Assembly (NCBI RefSeq): GCF_037975245.1
Contig: NC_092582.1
Location: 1,262,001 to 1,326,000 of the forward strand
Length of the DNA: 64,000 bases
Origin: Apostichopus japonicus
Lineage: Eukaryota; Echinodermata; Holothuroidea; Aspidochirotida; Stichopodidae
Direction of reading: 5' to 3'
In this document: one piece after another, positions 47,901-60,800 of the stretch
Numbering within the stretch: the stretch's first letter is position 1
Layout: each line of letters begins with the position of its first letter
Translations under genes and position numbers: made by a program
Notes under the pieces: model-generated
Seen by the model: the letters and a program-made list of their open reading frames with translations, nothing else
The model's database searches: none
Told to the model about the DNA's origin: nothing

Positions 47901-50754
47901 TCTGTTTCCATGTTTCCTTATCCGTACAGTTCTACAGAGATCCATGGAAATTAATGCAAAGTAAATATATAAAGGCAAACTTTATTGTTACCGCCAGAAA
48001 TGTTTCATATAGACACGATGCGGGTTAAAGCACCATACTGTTTCTGAACGGTTGTTCTTGACTTCTGAGATGAAATATCAATTCGTTAGACAACATATTA
48101 AGCTTAATACAAACATTATAACAGAATATCAAGTTGTAGTTTTGTGGGAATTACTTGACATGCTAAAGGGCTAAAATACATGCAGTGTACTATCATTGTT
48201 GACACATTACATAACATTTTACTTGCTATAATGCTGCGTTAGAATATGGGGTGTCAACCAACCCCCATCCTCTCTCTTCTCGCCCCCTCCCCAAGTGAAA
48301 GTCAGAACTGGGTCTCAAATCAAACTGGAAGTGATATCAGTACATCGACGCAAGAGAAATAGAACAATATCAAATGAAAAACATTACCATTTTTCAGCAT
48401 CTGATTGCATTCACGAAATTCGATTAAAAACACGTTGAATGGATACGCTAACTTCACACTCTTCTGAACAACGAAGACGAGTGACTTCACGCAAATATCA
48501 AAATTATTTTTTTTGAGCAGAGTACCAAAGGTCTAGGAACCGGCGAAATGGTGTTTCCCCTCCAACAATAAGATGAATCAGATACATTCCAATGTTTCCA
48601 CATTGTAGAATTTTTCCTTCTGATGACAAGTAATTTGGGGTTCCGAGCGCTTCCCCCCCCCCCCCCTCTTTGGGACCCTGTCTTTACTATAAGGCTACCT
48701 CTCAGAATCAGGAATATATTCCGAGCCTCTGCATGCTTATACAGTTTTCATTGCAACACAAATTGGCTGCCTTTGATGGCGTGGACCCCTTTCACACACG
48801 CACACCTTTGTTTTTCTATCACTTTTCAAGAATTTGCTCAGACAGTAACTAGTCAATCTCAACAAAGCTAGTTGGTATCGAAATCGATCTTCCCCCTTGT
48901 TCCCTTCCTCACCGTCCCCCATTTACCTGGTGGTCTAACTGGAAAGTAATCTCCCGACTAAGGTTGTGCTCCTTAATCAACCTCTAGAGTAGAGCATAAT
49001 GCCGTAAGCAGGACTATGTTCAATTATTGGAGGGAAAGCCGTTCTCCTTTACTAGTGGTTAATTATATTCAACATTTACATAAGAGAAAGAAATATGACC
49101 CAATCGGTAACTAAACAAAAATAATCGGTTACCCTACCCCACGATACACCATCTCCGTCACTTCAACTACAAGCATCCATCATCACCATTTTGCCTACAT
49201 CAACAGTCGTAGTCATTTGTTTTTCCTTTAGACAATTCTCTTATTGGATAGCCAAGAGCAGGAAAATGCCAAAGGGCGCATGAAAGGCAAGCGGAGTTGG
49301 CTAGTTAACGAAAATGAACTGCATGCATGCTTACCCAGCAGCAATTGTTATGCTATAACTGAATAATGGAATTAAGTGGGCGACTAGTTCATCCAAATGA
49401 ATAAACACAACTTGAAAATGTTTTATAATCTGGGAAGTTATTGGTCACGACCTTGGAGGTAATGACTCTGACCCCGGAAGTAAGTCCGTGACATAATGTG
49501 TATGTGTGGGTGTATGTATGTGTATATAGATGTATATTTATCTCACATGTATGTATATTGTGCTGTTGGTGTTTTAACCTTTTTTTCAACTTTTCTGTGC
49601 TTTGTTTTGATTTACTTTTAACCGTATTCTATTTATAACTTTAATATTTGTTTTTACTTTGTTTTAACCGTATTCTATTTATAACTTTAATATTTGATAT
49701 TTTGTGTGGTTTGCTGCAGGGAGACAAATTATATATATTCTTTTGGACGTTTTACGCGTGCGTTCCACGTGATAATATGCGTAACATATAGGCATGCATC
49801 GGTTTTTACATCGCATGCAAATAGCATACAATCATTTACCGTCTTATTACCCTTCCGTATTGGTTAGAATTATTGGGTAATCATAATATCAGTTTAACCA
49901 CTGAAAAACCCATTGCAAATTATCTTTCTTTCAGTGGGTGCCCAAAAAGTTATCAGCATATTGCCCGAATTTTCACAAAAATATTTGGTTGGGGTGGGGG
50001 GGGGGGCTAATAAGTTTGTGAAAAGAGTGCCAGTGGGTACAAATGTATCGCAAAAAGTTCGGAACAAAAGTGCAGTCGCGAAAGATTGGGATTCTGACTG
50101 ACACTGGCCGTATCGTTGACGAGTAGCCCGAGGGTGGGGGGTACAAAGCAGCAGTCGGAATTTTCTGGCTTCAAAACCGATTTTCAGCCACTGCACCCCC
50201 CCCCCCAATCATCATGCCTTAGTTACGTCCCTGGGTACACGGTGGTTACATAGTACGCTCCGACCAGAATTCACCCGATTACCAGATGCAGATCCACCTA
50301 GCAACCGAGGTAACTTGCGTGAGGACTCAAAGAACAACCACTGATTTATTTTGATGCCTTCATCACTTTAGCCACCACTCACATGGGACCTATTCTAAGT
50401 CTGACGATACATGCGCATGTGTGAGGTCCTGAAAACATAATTAAAGTGGTTTGTCTTGCCATCCTTGTTTCAAATTTCATAGAAATGTATTCTCGTAGAC
50501 CTAGCAACCTGGTTTAACATGCTGGCGTTTGACGACTTTTGGCCAAATTTGCGCTAAGCTCGCTATACGAACTCGGATCTTGGCTGTGCCTAATTAGTTA
50601 GTTATTTAAATTATTAATAATGGCGTATGAGGAAATGCACCATTTTGTGGTATGACTCACAGGACGGCAAGTCGAGACACTCACATGCAGTCGCGGCGGA
50701 TAGCTTCCTTCGCCTATATGTCCGGGGACATTTTGGGACATCGTTCCTGTAGAC

Positions 50755-51116
50755 CAGGGGTGGGCAACCTGCGGGCCACATGCGGCCCGCCAGTGATTTT
50801 TTTTGCGGCCCGTGAGATGTCTCAAGGAAAAGAAAAATATCAATCTATTTTACATCATTACAAAAAACGAGCTAGCTGCTTAGAATTTATCTGCACTAAT
50901 GATGCTGTCAGGTTGGTCTATTATCACCATTAATTATCAACTGGACTGTATTGACATTATGTTTTTGTGAATACAGATTAGTACACACACCTATTGCTTG
51001 AACGTCCTCGGAATCAAAGGTTTGAAATCAACAGCAGGTCGTTGGTTATGTGCGGCCTTGTCAATCTTTCACTCCTAAAATCTGGCCCATTCATTCAAAA
51101 AGGTTGCCCACCCCAG
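50755..51116. mobile_element. Short hAT-like MITE (caggggtgggcaacc ends)
   Basis: Left end caggggtgggcaacctg; right end aggttgcccaccccag. Flanks ctgtagac (50747-50754) and cagtaggc (51117-51124) match at 6 of 8 positions, consistent with an aged 8-bp duplication. Just inside are gcggcccgccagtg and gcggcccgtgag, typical of hAT MITEs whose ends read GGGTGGGCAACC. It is 362 bp and non-coding. Confidence 0.78.
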
Positions 51117-51834
51117 CAGTAGGCCTATATCTGAGGCCCTGGGGTCATTCCTTGACCGACTTGGTGCAATATAATGTGCCCATTTCGAAGTAAATTTATT
51201 CACAGATTGTTAGCTGTCATGGGTTCGAACAAATGGGGTATTCTGTCCTGAAACATAGGGCAAAATGGGGCTGGGGTTCCAGTTCGCCGCATCATTTGTC
51301 AACTTGCACTGGGTTCTAATGTTCATGTCAATTGGAATCACTAATAAAAGAAATAATCCACCAAAAATGAAGGGGTTGGGGGAGGGATTCATGTACCTAC
51401 TCTTATCAGGTTGCAGCCATTGGTTTATTTTTTGTTTTGTTTTCTTGTTAAGCTCCACAGCTCCACACGATGTTTATCTCATACAAAATTATACGCCATC
51501 ATAACTAAGGTTGTTCAACAATCACATTATTCTGGTGAATCCAACAACTTAGATTATACATATTAAGAAACAATATAAGTCTCTCTATATCGAGGTTACT
51601 AATAATGTTTAATAATTGCAGGCATAGGCTACCAAACTAACTCATTTGTCCTGCAGTTTTAATTGCAGCCTATTATGACAGGAATGATGTAAAATATCAA
51701 ACTTCGGGCTCTCATCGATAGGAATTTAAAATTGTCTGGACACGGACAGAGTGTGCCACGAATGGCTAACTCGTCAGCTATCCAGTGAGAGTTTTAGCTA
51801 GTGAGAACTTCTACCAGTGATATATAGATACCAC

Positions 51835-53098
51835 CAATGGCGTAGCCAAGGGGGGGGCGTGGGGCGTGGGGCGACAGCCCCCCCCCCCCATGAAAGCTTG
51901 TCGCCCCCAGTCGTCCCCACTGGGATTTTGGGTGTCGATAAAAAATTACATGTGCGAAAAATATATCATTGGTCTGAATGGTCTCGAATCTCCATGATGA
52001 CCACTCATGGACGACCCTTCGACCGCGGACCGGCAGTAGGCTATAGTTGCTGAAAAACAGGACGTGACATAATGCATAGGCCGGGATTTCACTTCTGCGA
52101 CGTACCCTGATGCTATTATAACCGCCAAATTTTCAATACTATCGCTGAGAATCAGTCTATCACCTTAATAATGTTTCAGAGGGATGTTGAGGAAACTTTA
52201 GAGCAGCTTACAAACATGGGCGTCAATCTTGGGGGCGGGGGCGGGGGGGGGGGGACACGCCCCCACATTTCGATGGGTGGGGACACACTATCAAATGCCC
52301 CCCCCCCCACACACACACACATTTTAGTGTAGTGGCTCTATTTGGTTAGGGCTTACACATCTCAGGCTTCATATCATCGAATATTAGAAGTTCAGTTCTA
52401 TGAAAAGTGACCGAGAGTTTTCACTCCGGTATGACCTGCAACTTTGTCTGTGTGTCGCGACGAGCGAAATTTGAGATTGAAACCACAAGCTGTGTGCGGA
52501 TAATGGTGCGGCCGGAGCCTACAACTAGTTCAAGAAGTCATGGCACTTCATAGCTAGAGCCAAAGCCTGTACATATTTGTTGTCTAGTTGTAGATGGTGT
52601 TTCAAAGACGGTGCCCGTTTCCTAATATTGGGGAAATAGGGAGCATATTCCGTAAAAATTAAGGCCGCATGAACTTTATTGCAGATCCCTGAGTGACGAA
52701 TTTGTAATTTTCTCCCGAAATCACGCAACTAGATGGCTGCTATCCAGCCTGGCAAGTACCATCTCCAGCGATCTGTCAGGTATTGAAATCTGAAAATTTC
52801 TGGCTACGCTGCGCGCCAACCGATGGTGGCGCTCCGCTTAGATAGTACTTGCGGCCGGAATACTCGAATCGATTACGTCCCCCCAAGTTTCAAATCGGAT
52901 TGACGCCCCTGCTTACAAGGCCTGGGAAGTGTCATTTCCGACGATCTAGGAGGCCTTTTTAGCTAAATATTTTCGGTACGCTGCGCGCCAACTCATGGTG
53001 GCGCTCCGCTTAGATAGTAACAAGACGCCCTCCCAGGAAATGGTCAAGCCCTCCCCCAGCGCCCCCCCCCCACTGAAAAATTCCTGGCTACGCCACTG
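51835..53098. mobile_element. hAT-like DNA transposon, perfect 8-bp TSD, interrupted by a second element
   Basis: The left end caatggcgtagccaagg and right end cctggctacgccactg are inverted repeats. The 8-bp sequence gataccac flanks both (51827-51834 and 53099-53106). The element is 1264 bp, but 697 bp of that is the inner insertion at 52215-52911; removing it and one target copy leaves about 560 bp. No transposase is encoded. Confidence 0.88.
52215..52911. mobile_element. Second hAT-like element nested inside the first
   Basis: The left end catgggcgtcaatc and right end gattgacgcccctg are inverted repeats with one mismatch. Flanking 8-mers cttacaaa (52207-52214) and cttacaag (52912-52919) agree at 7 of 8 sites. 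Its interior has long G and C runs near the left end. A 43-bp block near its right end (52805-52847) is shared with the host element (52977-53019), so the two belong to related families. Confidence 0.82.
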
Positions 53099-54648
53099 GA
53101 TACCACATTATTTTAACGCTTTAGTGCGAAGTCAATGGGAAATTATTTGGAGTATGATAGCAAATAGGTAATTTCTACACCAGCTTTATTTGCTATAGTC
53201 GATGCCCGGGCACATTATTGTCATTGAACTACGTGAACGGGTAACCAGATATTGATAATTTATTATCTGAAAGTAACTAGTAACCGAATGAAATACAAAC
53301 AAAACATGATAGGTGCCGCCCCATTCTGTTGACAAAGCTTATCTTAATAGTGTCTAAATCAACCATTAATGGTTGATAATGGAGTCACATTCATAAACAA
53401 TTATTTGACTTCATGTTGCCTGGGGATCCTGAAAGATTATTTTATATCGTACGAGCATTTATGATTATTGAGAGGATTATGGGAATCTTAACTCTATAAC
53501 CTTGTGAATCATATCAACGAAATATGCGGTTGTCCTCTCCGACGCCCCTCACCCCTCTCCTCACCCTCTCCACACCCTCTCCACACCCTATACTCTGTAC
53601 TTGTTATGCTATCGTTCACCAGTTCAGCTAAGATTTCCTATACATACCAGTATTGCTTTTTTAGAGTGAAGGGTAAAAATGTACCAACTTTATCGAAAGG
53701 AAACGGACCTTTTGTAACCTTTTGTTACCAGTTGAAGTTTGCATGCAGAAGCTAAAGAACTCTCTATGCTAAAAGGTTAAACTCATCGAATGCAAAAAGA
53801 GAGCATAGGTTAGATACAAAATAACAAAGGAACAGATCACATAAAGAAAGAAAATTAGCACAACAGAAATATTCAAACTATGTGTAACTCGATGAATCTA
53901 TTTTTGACGTTGTCTTGGTTTCCCAGAAGCTCTTAATTAATTAAAAACTTCCCCCTTCGACTTCGTTATTATGTGTAACTTGGCTAGCCATGCTTATGAC
54001 CTACAATGTAACGAAATGTTAGTACTGAACAGAATAATGCTTGAATCCAAACCGTAATCAAAATCGTCCCTGTGTTTTTTCAGTTATCAACAAAGTGACT
54101 GTTTGCTAGATTCCCTTCCTACCAAAGTGAGTGTAGATGTTTTCGTGTGACGGTAAGGTATATAACTGACATAACAGTGTGTTTAGTGAATAGTAACTAA
54201 TAATTTCGCAGAATTTTATATGATCACAAACTCTACATGATCTCACTGTAGCTATAGCTCTCTCCACTGGCAGGGGAGACTCGGGAGGATGGATGGGGTA
54301 TTTAGTCATTGAAATGTTTAGAAAAACTTGGGCTATGCGATTATAAATTATGGTCACGAATTTCATGCAAGGATAAGTGTTTGGCCTTTTCGTTTTAGTT
54401 CAACTTGTTAGATTATTGAGGTGGATAAAATCAAAGGACTATTGTTGCCTATCTCCGTGAAAGAAAATACCCTCATGAGTTCATCATCGTACGATACAAG
54501 GGGTCAAAGGTTAGAAACTTCCTTCATTTTCATAATGACTATTGTTGGATATCGAAACAACGCACCACAACAAGAATTTACGTAAACTTACCGTGACTGT
54601 TGACCCAGAGTTGCTCACTTAGTCAACAGTTTTCTAACAGCAATTCTG

Positions 54649-54653
54649 ATTGG
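54649..54653 (-). promoter_or_regulatory. Inverted CCAAT box upstream of the yolk-protein gene
   Basis: ATTGG on the + strand (CCAAT on the minus strand), about 85 bp before the TATA box, a usual distance for NF-Y sites. A nuclear-receptor half-site-like TGACCC lies at about 54601-54606. Both are short matches. Confidence 0.4.
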
Positions 54654-54736
54654 TTGGAAAGTTTTTGAGTTGTTGTCGCGCATCACGCACCGTATTTTGG
54701 GGGTTGGGAGATCTTTGGAGCTATTGTTCAGCAGAG

Positions 54737-54744
54737 TATAAAAA
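54737..54744 (+). promoter_or_regulatory. TATA box of the yolk-protein gene
   Basis: TATAAAAA lies 67 bp before the start codon. About 30 bp downstream, tcagag at 54768 fits an initiator, giving a predicted 5' UTR of about 36 bases. A strong TATA box is usual for highly expressed tissue-specific secretory genes. Confidence 0.75.
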
Positions 54745-54803
54745 CAAATTTGGAACTTTTCTTACATCAGAGAGGACTTGGAGAAGAACACTTTGGCAAA
54801 ACC

Positions 54804-54870
54804 ATGAAGTACCTGTTGCTGTTATCTGTTATCGGGCTCGCATTTGCGGGACCCACCCCTGTTACCAAAG
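54804..54870 (+). CDS. MYP: Yolk-protein exon 1: signal peptide
   Basis: The ATG has a good context (aaaaccATGaa) and follows the TATA box by 67 bp. It encodes MKYLLLLSVIGLAFA, a clear signal peptide with likely cleavage after residue 15 (A-F-A|G), then GPTPVTK. The donor aaag|gtaagaa leaves phase 1. Confidence 0.87.
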
Positions 54871-57800
54871 GTAAGAAATAACGCCTTACAATTACATGGT
54901 TTTTAAAATTATATGCATAATTCAGTCGATTAAGTTTCATGCTCATTTTGAGGGTCGAATACAATCTCTACACTATAGAAACTTTGTTGACAAGTACTTG
55001 CTTAGGACTCTATTTATCATAGCAGTGATATTCTCATATTTCAGTCACAGTTCCAATACGTAGAACATTTTATGCTGCTTGGTGTTTACCTTCATTGCAC
55101 AATGTTGAGGTTAAGTCCAGCAAGACTCCTTTTGCCTTACCTCCTGTCTCACTAACCCCCCCCCCCCCTCACCCATCCTCTTCTCCTTTTTGCGCTAGGA
55201 CTCCCTTTCCTTCCAGTTGTAATGGTGCAGTATTTTACCAATTTCCGTCCGTTCGGGATTGAGGGCGCATTGCAAAGTTGTAAGCGGTGTCGGTGGAAGA
55301 CTGACACTCGAAAAGTTCACACGGTCACATTGATCACTGGTAACAGAAACCATTTGGGAATTCAATCTAACTTCGGTGGAAATGTCGGCTCTTTGTGCCC
55401 ACACAACTATATATTTCCTTAGAGTTAAGTCTTAATGACGGTTTATAGCAAGCCTAACCGTATGGTGTATCATGAAATTCCTCGTCTATCACAGAAAGTT
55501 TTGCTTGGAGGATTCAATAACTTGGCAGTTCATTTGATTTAGGTGATTGATCCTGCCTAAAGCGTGTACAGCCTACTGACGATAGCGACAATTACATGCT
55601 AACCTAGACCTAAACACAGCCTAACTCAGGCTAGGTTTGAAGTAAAGCTTGGAATATGATATCATGCAGCTAAGTAGAAAACTTCGATAGACAGTATCAT
55701 AAATAATTTGATCTGTATAAACTAGGGTAGATACGCTTGAACTGAGTACTGCAGTCAGCCATATGTATCAGTGGCACCGGCCTAGTAAATGTCTTGTCTA
55801 TTTTCAGTGTTGGAATGTTGGCGATGGTGTTGACATTGAATACTATCATTAAGGCTTAACCTTGCTCATTAGCCTTGATGAGCACATCTTTGTACATATC
55901 TCAGCGTTAGGCCTGCAAAAAGTCACGAGGCCAAAGGCTTTAATGCTAAGTAAACAAACTTCTACTAGATATAGGCTAGCTTAATTGTCAATATAGGCTA
56001 TGGCCTTTGTTAAATTGTAAACTGTGTAATCACTGCATGTTACTGTAATTGGACACTACGTTTAAGTAAGGCAACTTAGGCTAGATTTGTACTTTAAACA
56101 ATTCAGTAAACCTATCATGCTGATCTTAGGTAATTATTTCCAACCTTCCTGCCATGATTTGTACTGTTATACCTAAATATTGGTCAGCATTCCATAATGT
56201 TCTAAAATTACAGTATTGTCTCTTTTTTTAGTGATACACCTCCCCCATCCTTAATCACTGCTATCTGAGTAGCCTACATATTACAACAATACAAGTTGCA
56301 AACTCCATTTGATTGCCTGAATAAAACTTGAATTGTAATGACTACCTTAGCAGAGTCCAATATAGGCAAAGAAAGTTTAGTAGCATCAAAGACAATCATG
56401 ATGTTTGTCGAATGTGATGTCCACTTATCCATGTTACACTGAATTATTTGTCGTCCTCACTACATGACCTTTACCTTTGCCACCCTTTGAATAGTTTCAC
56501 ACTGGTGACTTTTCTTTCTTGCAACTATTCTTTTCAACTTAACTTGAACTAAATTGTTATATATACTTTAATATCCTCAATATCTGGACACATGTTGATG
56601 GTTCATAGGCCTTTCTTTACACTTTAGAACAAATAACCAAGCAATGCAAATTATTTGAATTTCAAGCTATATTTTTGGGTTGGATTTTTAGTTTTGACTG
56701 ACGCGTAACATATTGATAACCCTAATGTTGCACAGGTCTAAAATCTTTTTTTCTATAATAATTTTTGGCAAATGATTGACTTTTTCCCCTTTAGTTTTCA
56801 TTGTTGCTTTTGTGATTTGGGTTACTTATTGAACAGATTATGTTTTCAAGTACCCAGAGTTTAATCCTATGGTGGAGTATGATGACTCCTATAGATAGGT
56901 GTAAGACTCCACCAGATAGGTGTAAGACTCCACCAGATAGGTGTAAGACTCCACCAGATAGGTGTAAGACTCCACCAGATAGGTGTAAGACTCCAACAGA
57001 TAGGTGTAAGACTCCAACAGATAGGTGTAAGACTCCACCAGATAGGTGTAAGACTCCACCAGATAGGTGTAAGACACTAACAGATAGGTGTAAGACTCCA
57101 ACAGATAGGTGTAAGACTCCACCAGATAGGTGTAAGACTCCACCAGATAGGTGTAAGACTCCACCAGATAGGTGTAAGACTCCACCAGATAGGTGTAAGA
57201 CTCCACCAGATAGGTGTAAGACTCCACCAGATAGATGTAAGACTCCACCAGATACCTTTAAGACTTAACCAGATAGGTGTAAGTTTAACAGATGATGCAA
57301 CAATCATTGTTCTCGTTCCAGACGTAGTGACAGCTGGCACATGCCCTGTAGACCATGTCTTCCCAACAAGAGGAATGTGTGAGCCAGACTGCCTGGACGA
57401 TAGATACTGTCAGGAAGGCCTTAAGTGTTGCATGACCGCAAACTGTGGCCTAAAATGTCTTGCTCCAGTGGTTCAAAATTCACCTGAGAACAGTAAGAAA
57501 ACCTTTTTAAATTAAAAGTTTTAAATTATGTTAGAAAAACTTTGGAAATATAGGAGTTTTAACAACTTTATTCAGCTCAAGCCTATGGCATTTTTCTCAA
57601 AAATATCAGTAAACCTGTCTAAGAATGTTTAATTTATTATTAATTAAACTCTGAGTTAATAACTTCATTGAGTAAACTTTGCATTCCTGCTTCTTTTTAA
57701 TCCAAAGAATTCTATCGTTTATTCACCTAATTTTTCTGAAACAAACATCAAAGGAAGCCTTTTCCCAGCATAAAAGTTAACAGAAAACCTTAATTGATAT

Positions 57801-60800
57801 GTTTTTGCCATTTTGATGAAACAGGGTAATGTCATTTTGTATTGTACAAGGCTAGATACATATCTCACCTCTTGTTTAACTTGCCTAAATTTAGTTTGAA
57901 GGGAAGCCTACTGTACTCTGTGAAAAGCCTTGTTCAAGGCCCTGACATGAAATCCACTGAACTTAGCACCATTATGATAACTGTGTTAATACAGTGAGTA
58001 GGTTAACAAACCACCCTCTCCCCACTGCCAATGAAATTACCTCTCCGCTTTTCAAGTTCAATTAGCAGTATTTGGAATCTGAGAAGTTTTTCAAAGCATA
58101 TATTTATACTCTGATTTGCCAACAGTCACCAAGACAAAGCAGGAAATCACTGAATTGTTGACCACCATCTTGGAGGAACGTCAAGACCTCATTGAGAAAC
58201 TGGAGAAGTTCCCACCACCAATGCTTCGTTTCATCGCAATGAAGAACCGTACAGATGTCATGCGTATGTGCGTTACATCCCCATGCGAGCTCAGGAAGTG
58301 CCAGCGACTTGCCACCGAACTTACCTACAATGTTGTTCCACGCAAGGAACACTTTTGTCAAGTTGCCACTAGCACCAAACAGTGCTTGTTCTGGTAAGTA
58401 CCATACCTGTCTAAAGCTGTTCATTCTTTCACTACGATGGGATATTAAAAAAAGAAATTATACAAGATTTAGTGAGTGGAGGTAGTCTGACAGAAATTGA
58501 ATCATTAATGTAAGACAACTTATTTCAAATTGTTGATTTCTTTACAACTGTTCATAAAAATCATTCTTACATATGGATAATAAACATTGGTATTTTTATT
58601 CAAGATTTATTGGATAAATGTTTTTCGGTCTTGTTTTAGGGTTGAACGCGGATGGGCCGATCTTGTTGTAGCTCGTGATCTTGACATCTATCATGCCAAG
58701 ACCAAGTTTAATGTTACTGCCTTTGCACAGGAGACCTTGAAGAATGAAAATGTGAGTGATTAATAATTCTATCAAAGCTGTCACTTACAAATATTATTCA
58801 TAAAAATTTGAATTCTTTTAAATTTATTTTACTTTTGGAAAAGAGCAAGGAATTTATAACTTTTCTCAACATATATGTGTTGTTTAAAAACCTTGTTGTT
58901 TAGGTCAACTATGTCTGTTGTAAGCAGGTAAGCTTATTGGATAATCCTCTATAGCATTTTGATCCATTTCTTCTGTACTAAAGCTGGATGCTCCTCTTGA
59001 AATTCTTTAGACAGACTGATTTGAATAATTTCAGTGGATTTTTTTCTTCCTGTTTGATAGCTTGCCCTCATTGAGAAGGTGAGCCAGAACATCACCTTGG
59101 CTGTTACCATGAGACAATCGCACATTCATACTCTTAACCAACTTGAGGGCGCTCCAATCTGCAGTGCTGGCATCAACAATACTGCTTCCTTCATCAGCCC
59201 CGTCGCTACGCTCATCTCCAAGGGTATCATCCCAATCACTGGTAGTGTCTTGGAGAGTGCTGCTGACTTCTTTGGTGACATGTGTGTCCCAGGTAAGTGC
59301 ATGGCAAGCTTTCATCCAGTTCAAGTAGCTATTAAAATGTGCGCTCTGCGGGCATGATAAATGTTTAACTCCCATTATCATGTGTTTATGTTCTTTTCAC
59401 TATGTGCATAATAACAATTGATATGCCAGATAATTAACCTTTGACCCTAGAAGGGGATTTTTAATGCAGTAAACTGGTGCACTTATATCTCCTGTGTCTT
59501 CAATTATCAGGTGCTCTGAACAAAACCACCGTCAACACCAACGAAACTCTCCCAGAGAAGTTTTTGACCGGATGCAACCAGCGTGTAGATGAATTCACTG
59601 GTATTGTAGGCTCCCTCAGGTGTGTCAGCTCAGTCAATGGTGTGGCCTTCGTCGACCACAAGATCGTCAAAGAGATGATGGAAAACACAGAGTACAGTAA
59701 GTGTAAAGAATTGTTCGACCCATCTAAAGACATGAAGCCTGAAACATATAACATACTAGTGGGTACAAACTTCCATAGTTTCGTCCCATAACTGGCCTAT
59801 CAAATGGTTGTTTAGTCATCTTTAGAACATTATTATTTTTCAACACAAATGGGAATAATTAATTTACTGAGAGGTTTAATAGAGAGAAACATTTATTAGA
59901 GGAGGGGGCAGAGAGAACTAATGAAACTATCCCTAGACTGAGTAATGTGCAAGGTATAGGCTGCTAGCCTACCATACCCTATTAGTGCAAAATTTCATTT
60001 TGTTTGTTGCGGGTCAGAGTTTGCATCTGTGCAGGCTGAAATTAGACTGCAGGGCCGCTATTGACAACCCTTGACCTTACAATACTTTTGTTTTTAAGGT
60101 TGATCTAATTGTATAGTTTAAATTAGATACAAATCTTTGGCCCAGCTTAAGTTATCATTTTATTTCAAGTCCTTAGCTTACATTACCAGCTGACGGCAAC
60201 CACTGTGGGCAGGATGACGTGTCTTGAAACCCTTCTATAAATGAAATGTCTGTGTAGTCTTCTTCTTGTCTGATGAAATTGAAGCCTCTCTCGAAAGCAA
60301 GCTTTGCTTAGATAGTATAACTTTAGGGAAATCAATAACAATTGTTGTCTGTATCCTCAGTCCTTTAAGGGTTTTATTTCAATTGGGACAATTTTTTGAC
60401 TACCATTTTTATCATTTAGGTGTTCTGGATAAATCTTTAGAAATAAATACATTATAGCATTGTTAGCAATCTTCATGAGTGGTCAGCCTAGTATGACATC
60501 CTGGCATTATACTAGTTTATATTTAAGTAATTGGTGAAACTTTTAATAGGATTATTTTGAAGAATGAAGATAATTTTGAATGACGACTACTCTCACTTTC
60601 AACTTCAGATGATAACTTCAGACTGGTATGCGAAGGTGAGAACAAACCACTCTCCTCATGGGTTGAGAAGCCTTGCCAGATCGGATATACACCACGTCCA
60701 ATTCTGTTTGTGAACCCTGAACGCAACACCACATACATCCAAGAACTCACCACCATCATGACTAACGTTGTTAAGGTGAACAGCTTTCTCAATTTGATTT

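Larger units (their letters stand above)
47901..54640. other. Intergenic region between EVI5 and the yolk-protein gene
   Basis: No gene is supported. Contents: a short gt-rich stretch (49497-49560), a ~45-bp direct duplication near 49600-49695, and hAT-like elements at 50755-51116 and 51835-53098 (with another nested inside). Short open frames are unsupported by family resemblance, splice context or codon pattern. Confidence 0.55.

Noticed and set aside
50210-50233. Possible hAT right end (ttagttacgtccctg)
   Set aside because: I could not find a matching inverted end or a target duplication to the left, so no element is called.
55222-55422. 66-codon open frame in yolk-protein intron 1
   Set aside because: No similarity to WAP or transferrin sequence and not needed for frame continuity between exons 1 and 2.
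56840-57340. Repetitive proteins (RCKTPPD and SYTYLVE types) on both strands
   Set aside because: The 21-bp array in intron 1 keeps frames open; the yolk-protein reading frame does not pass through it.
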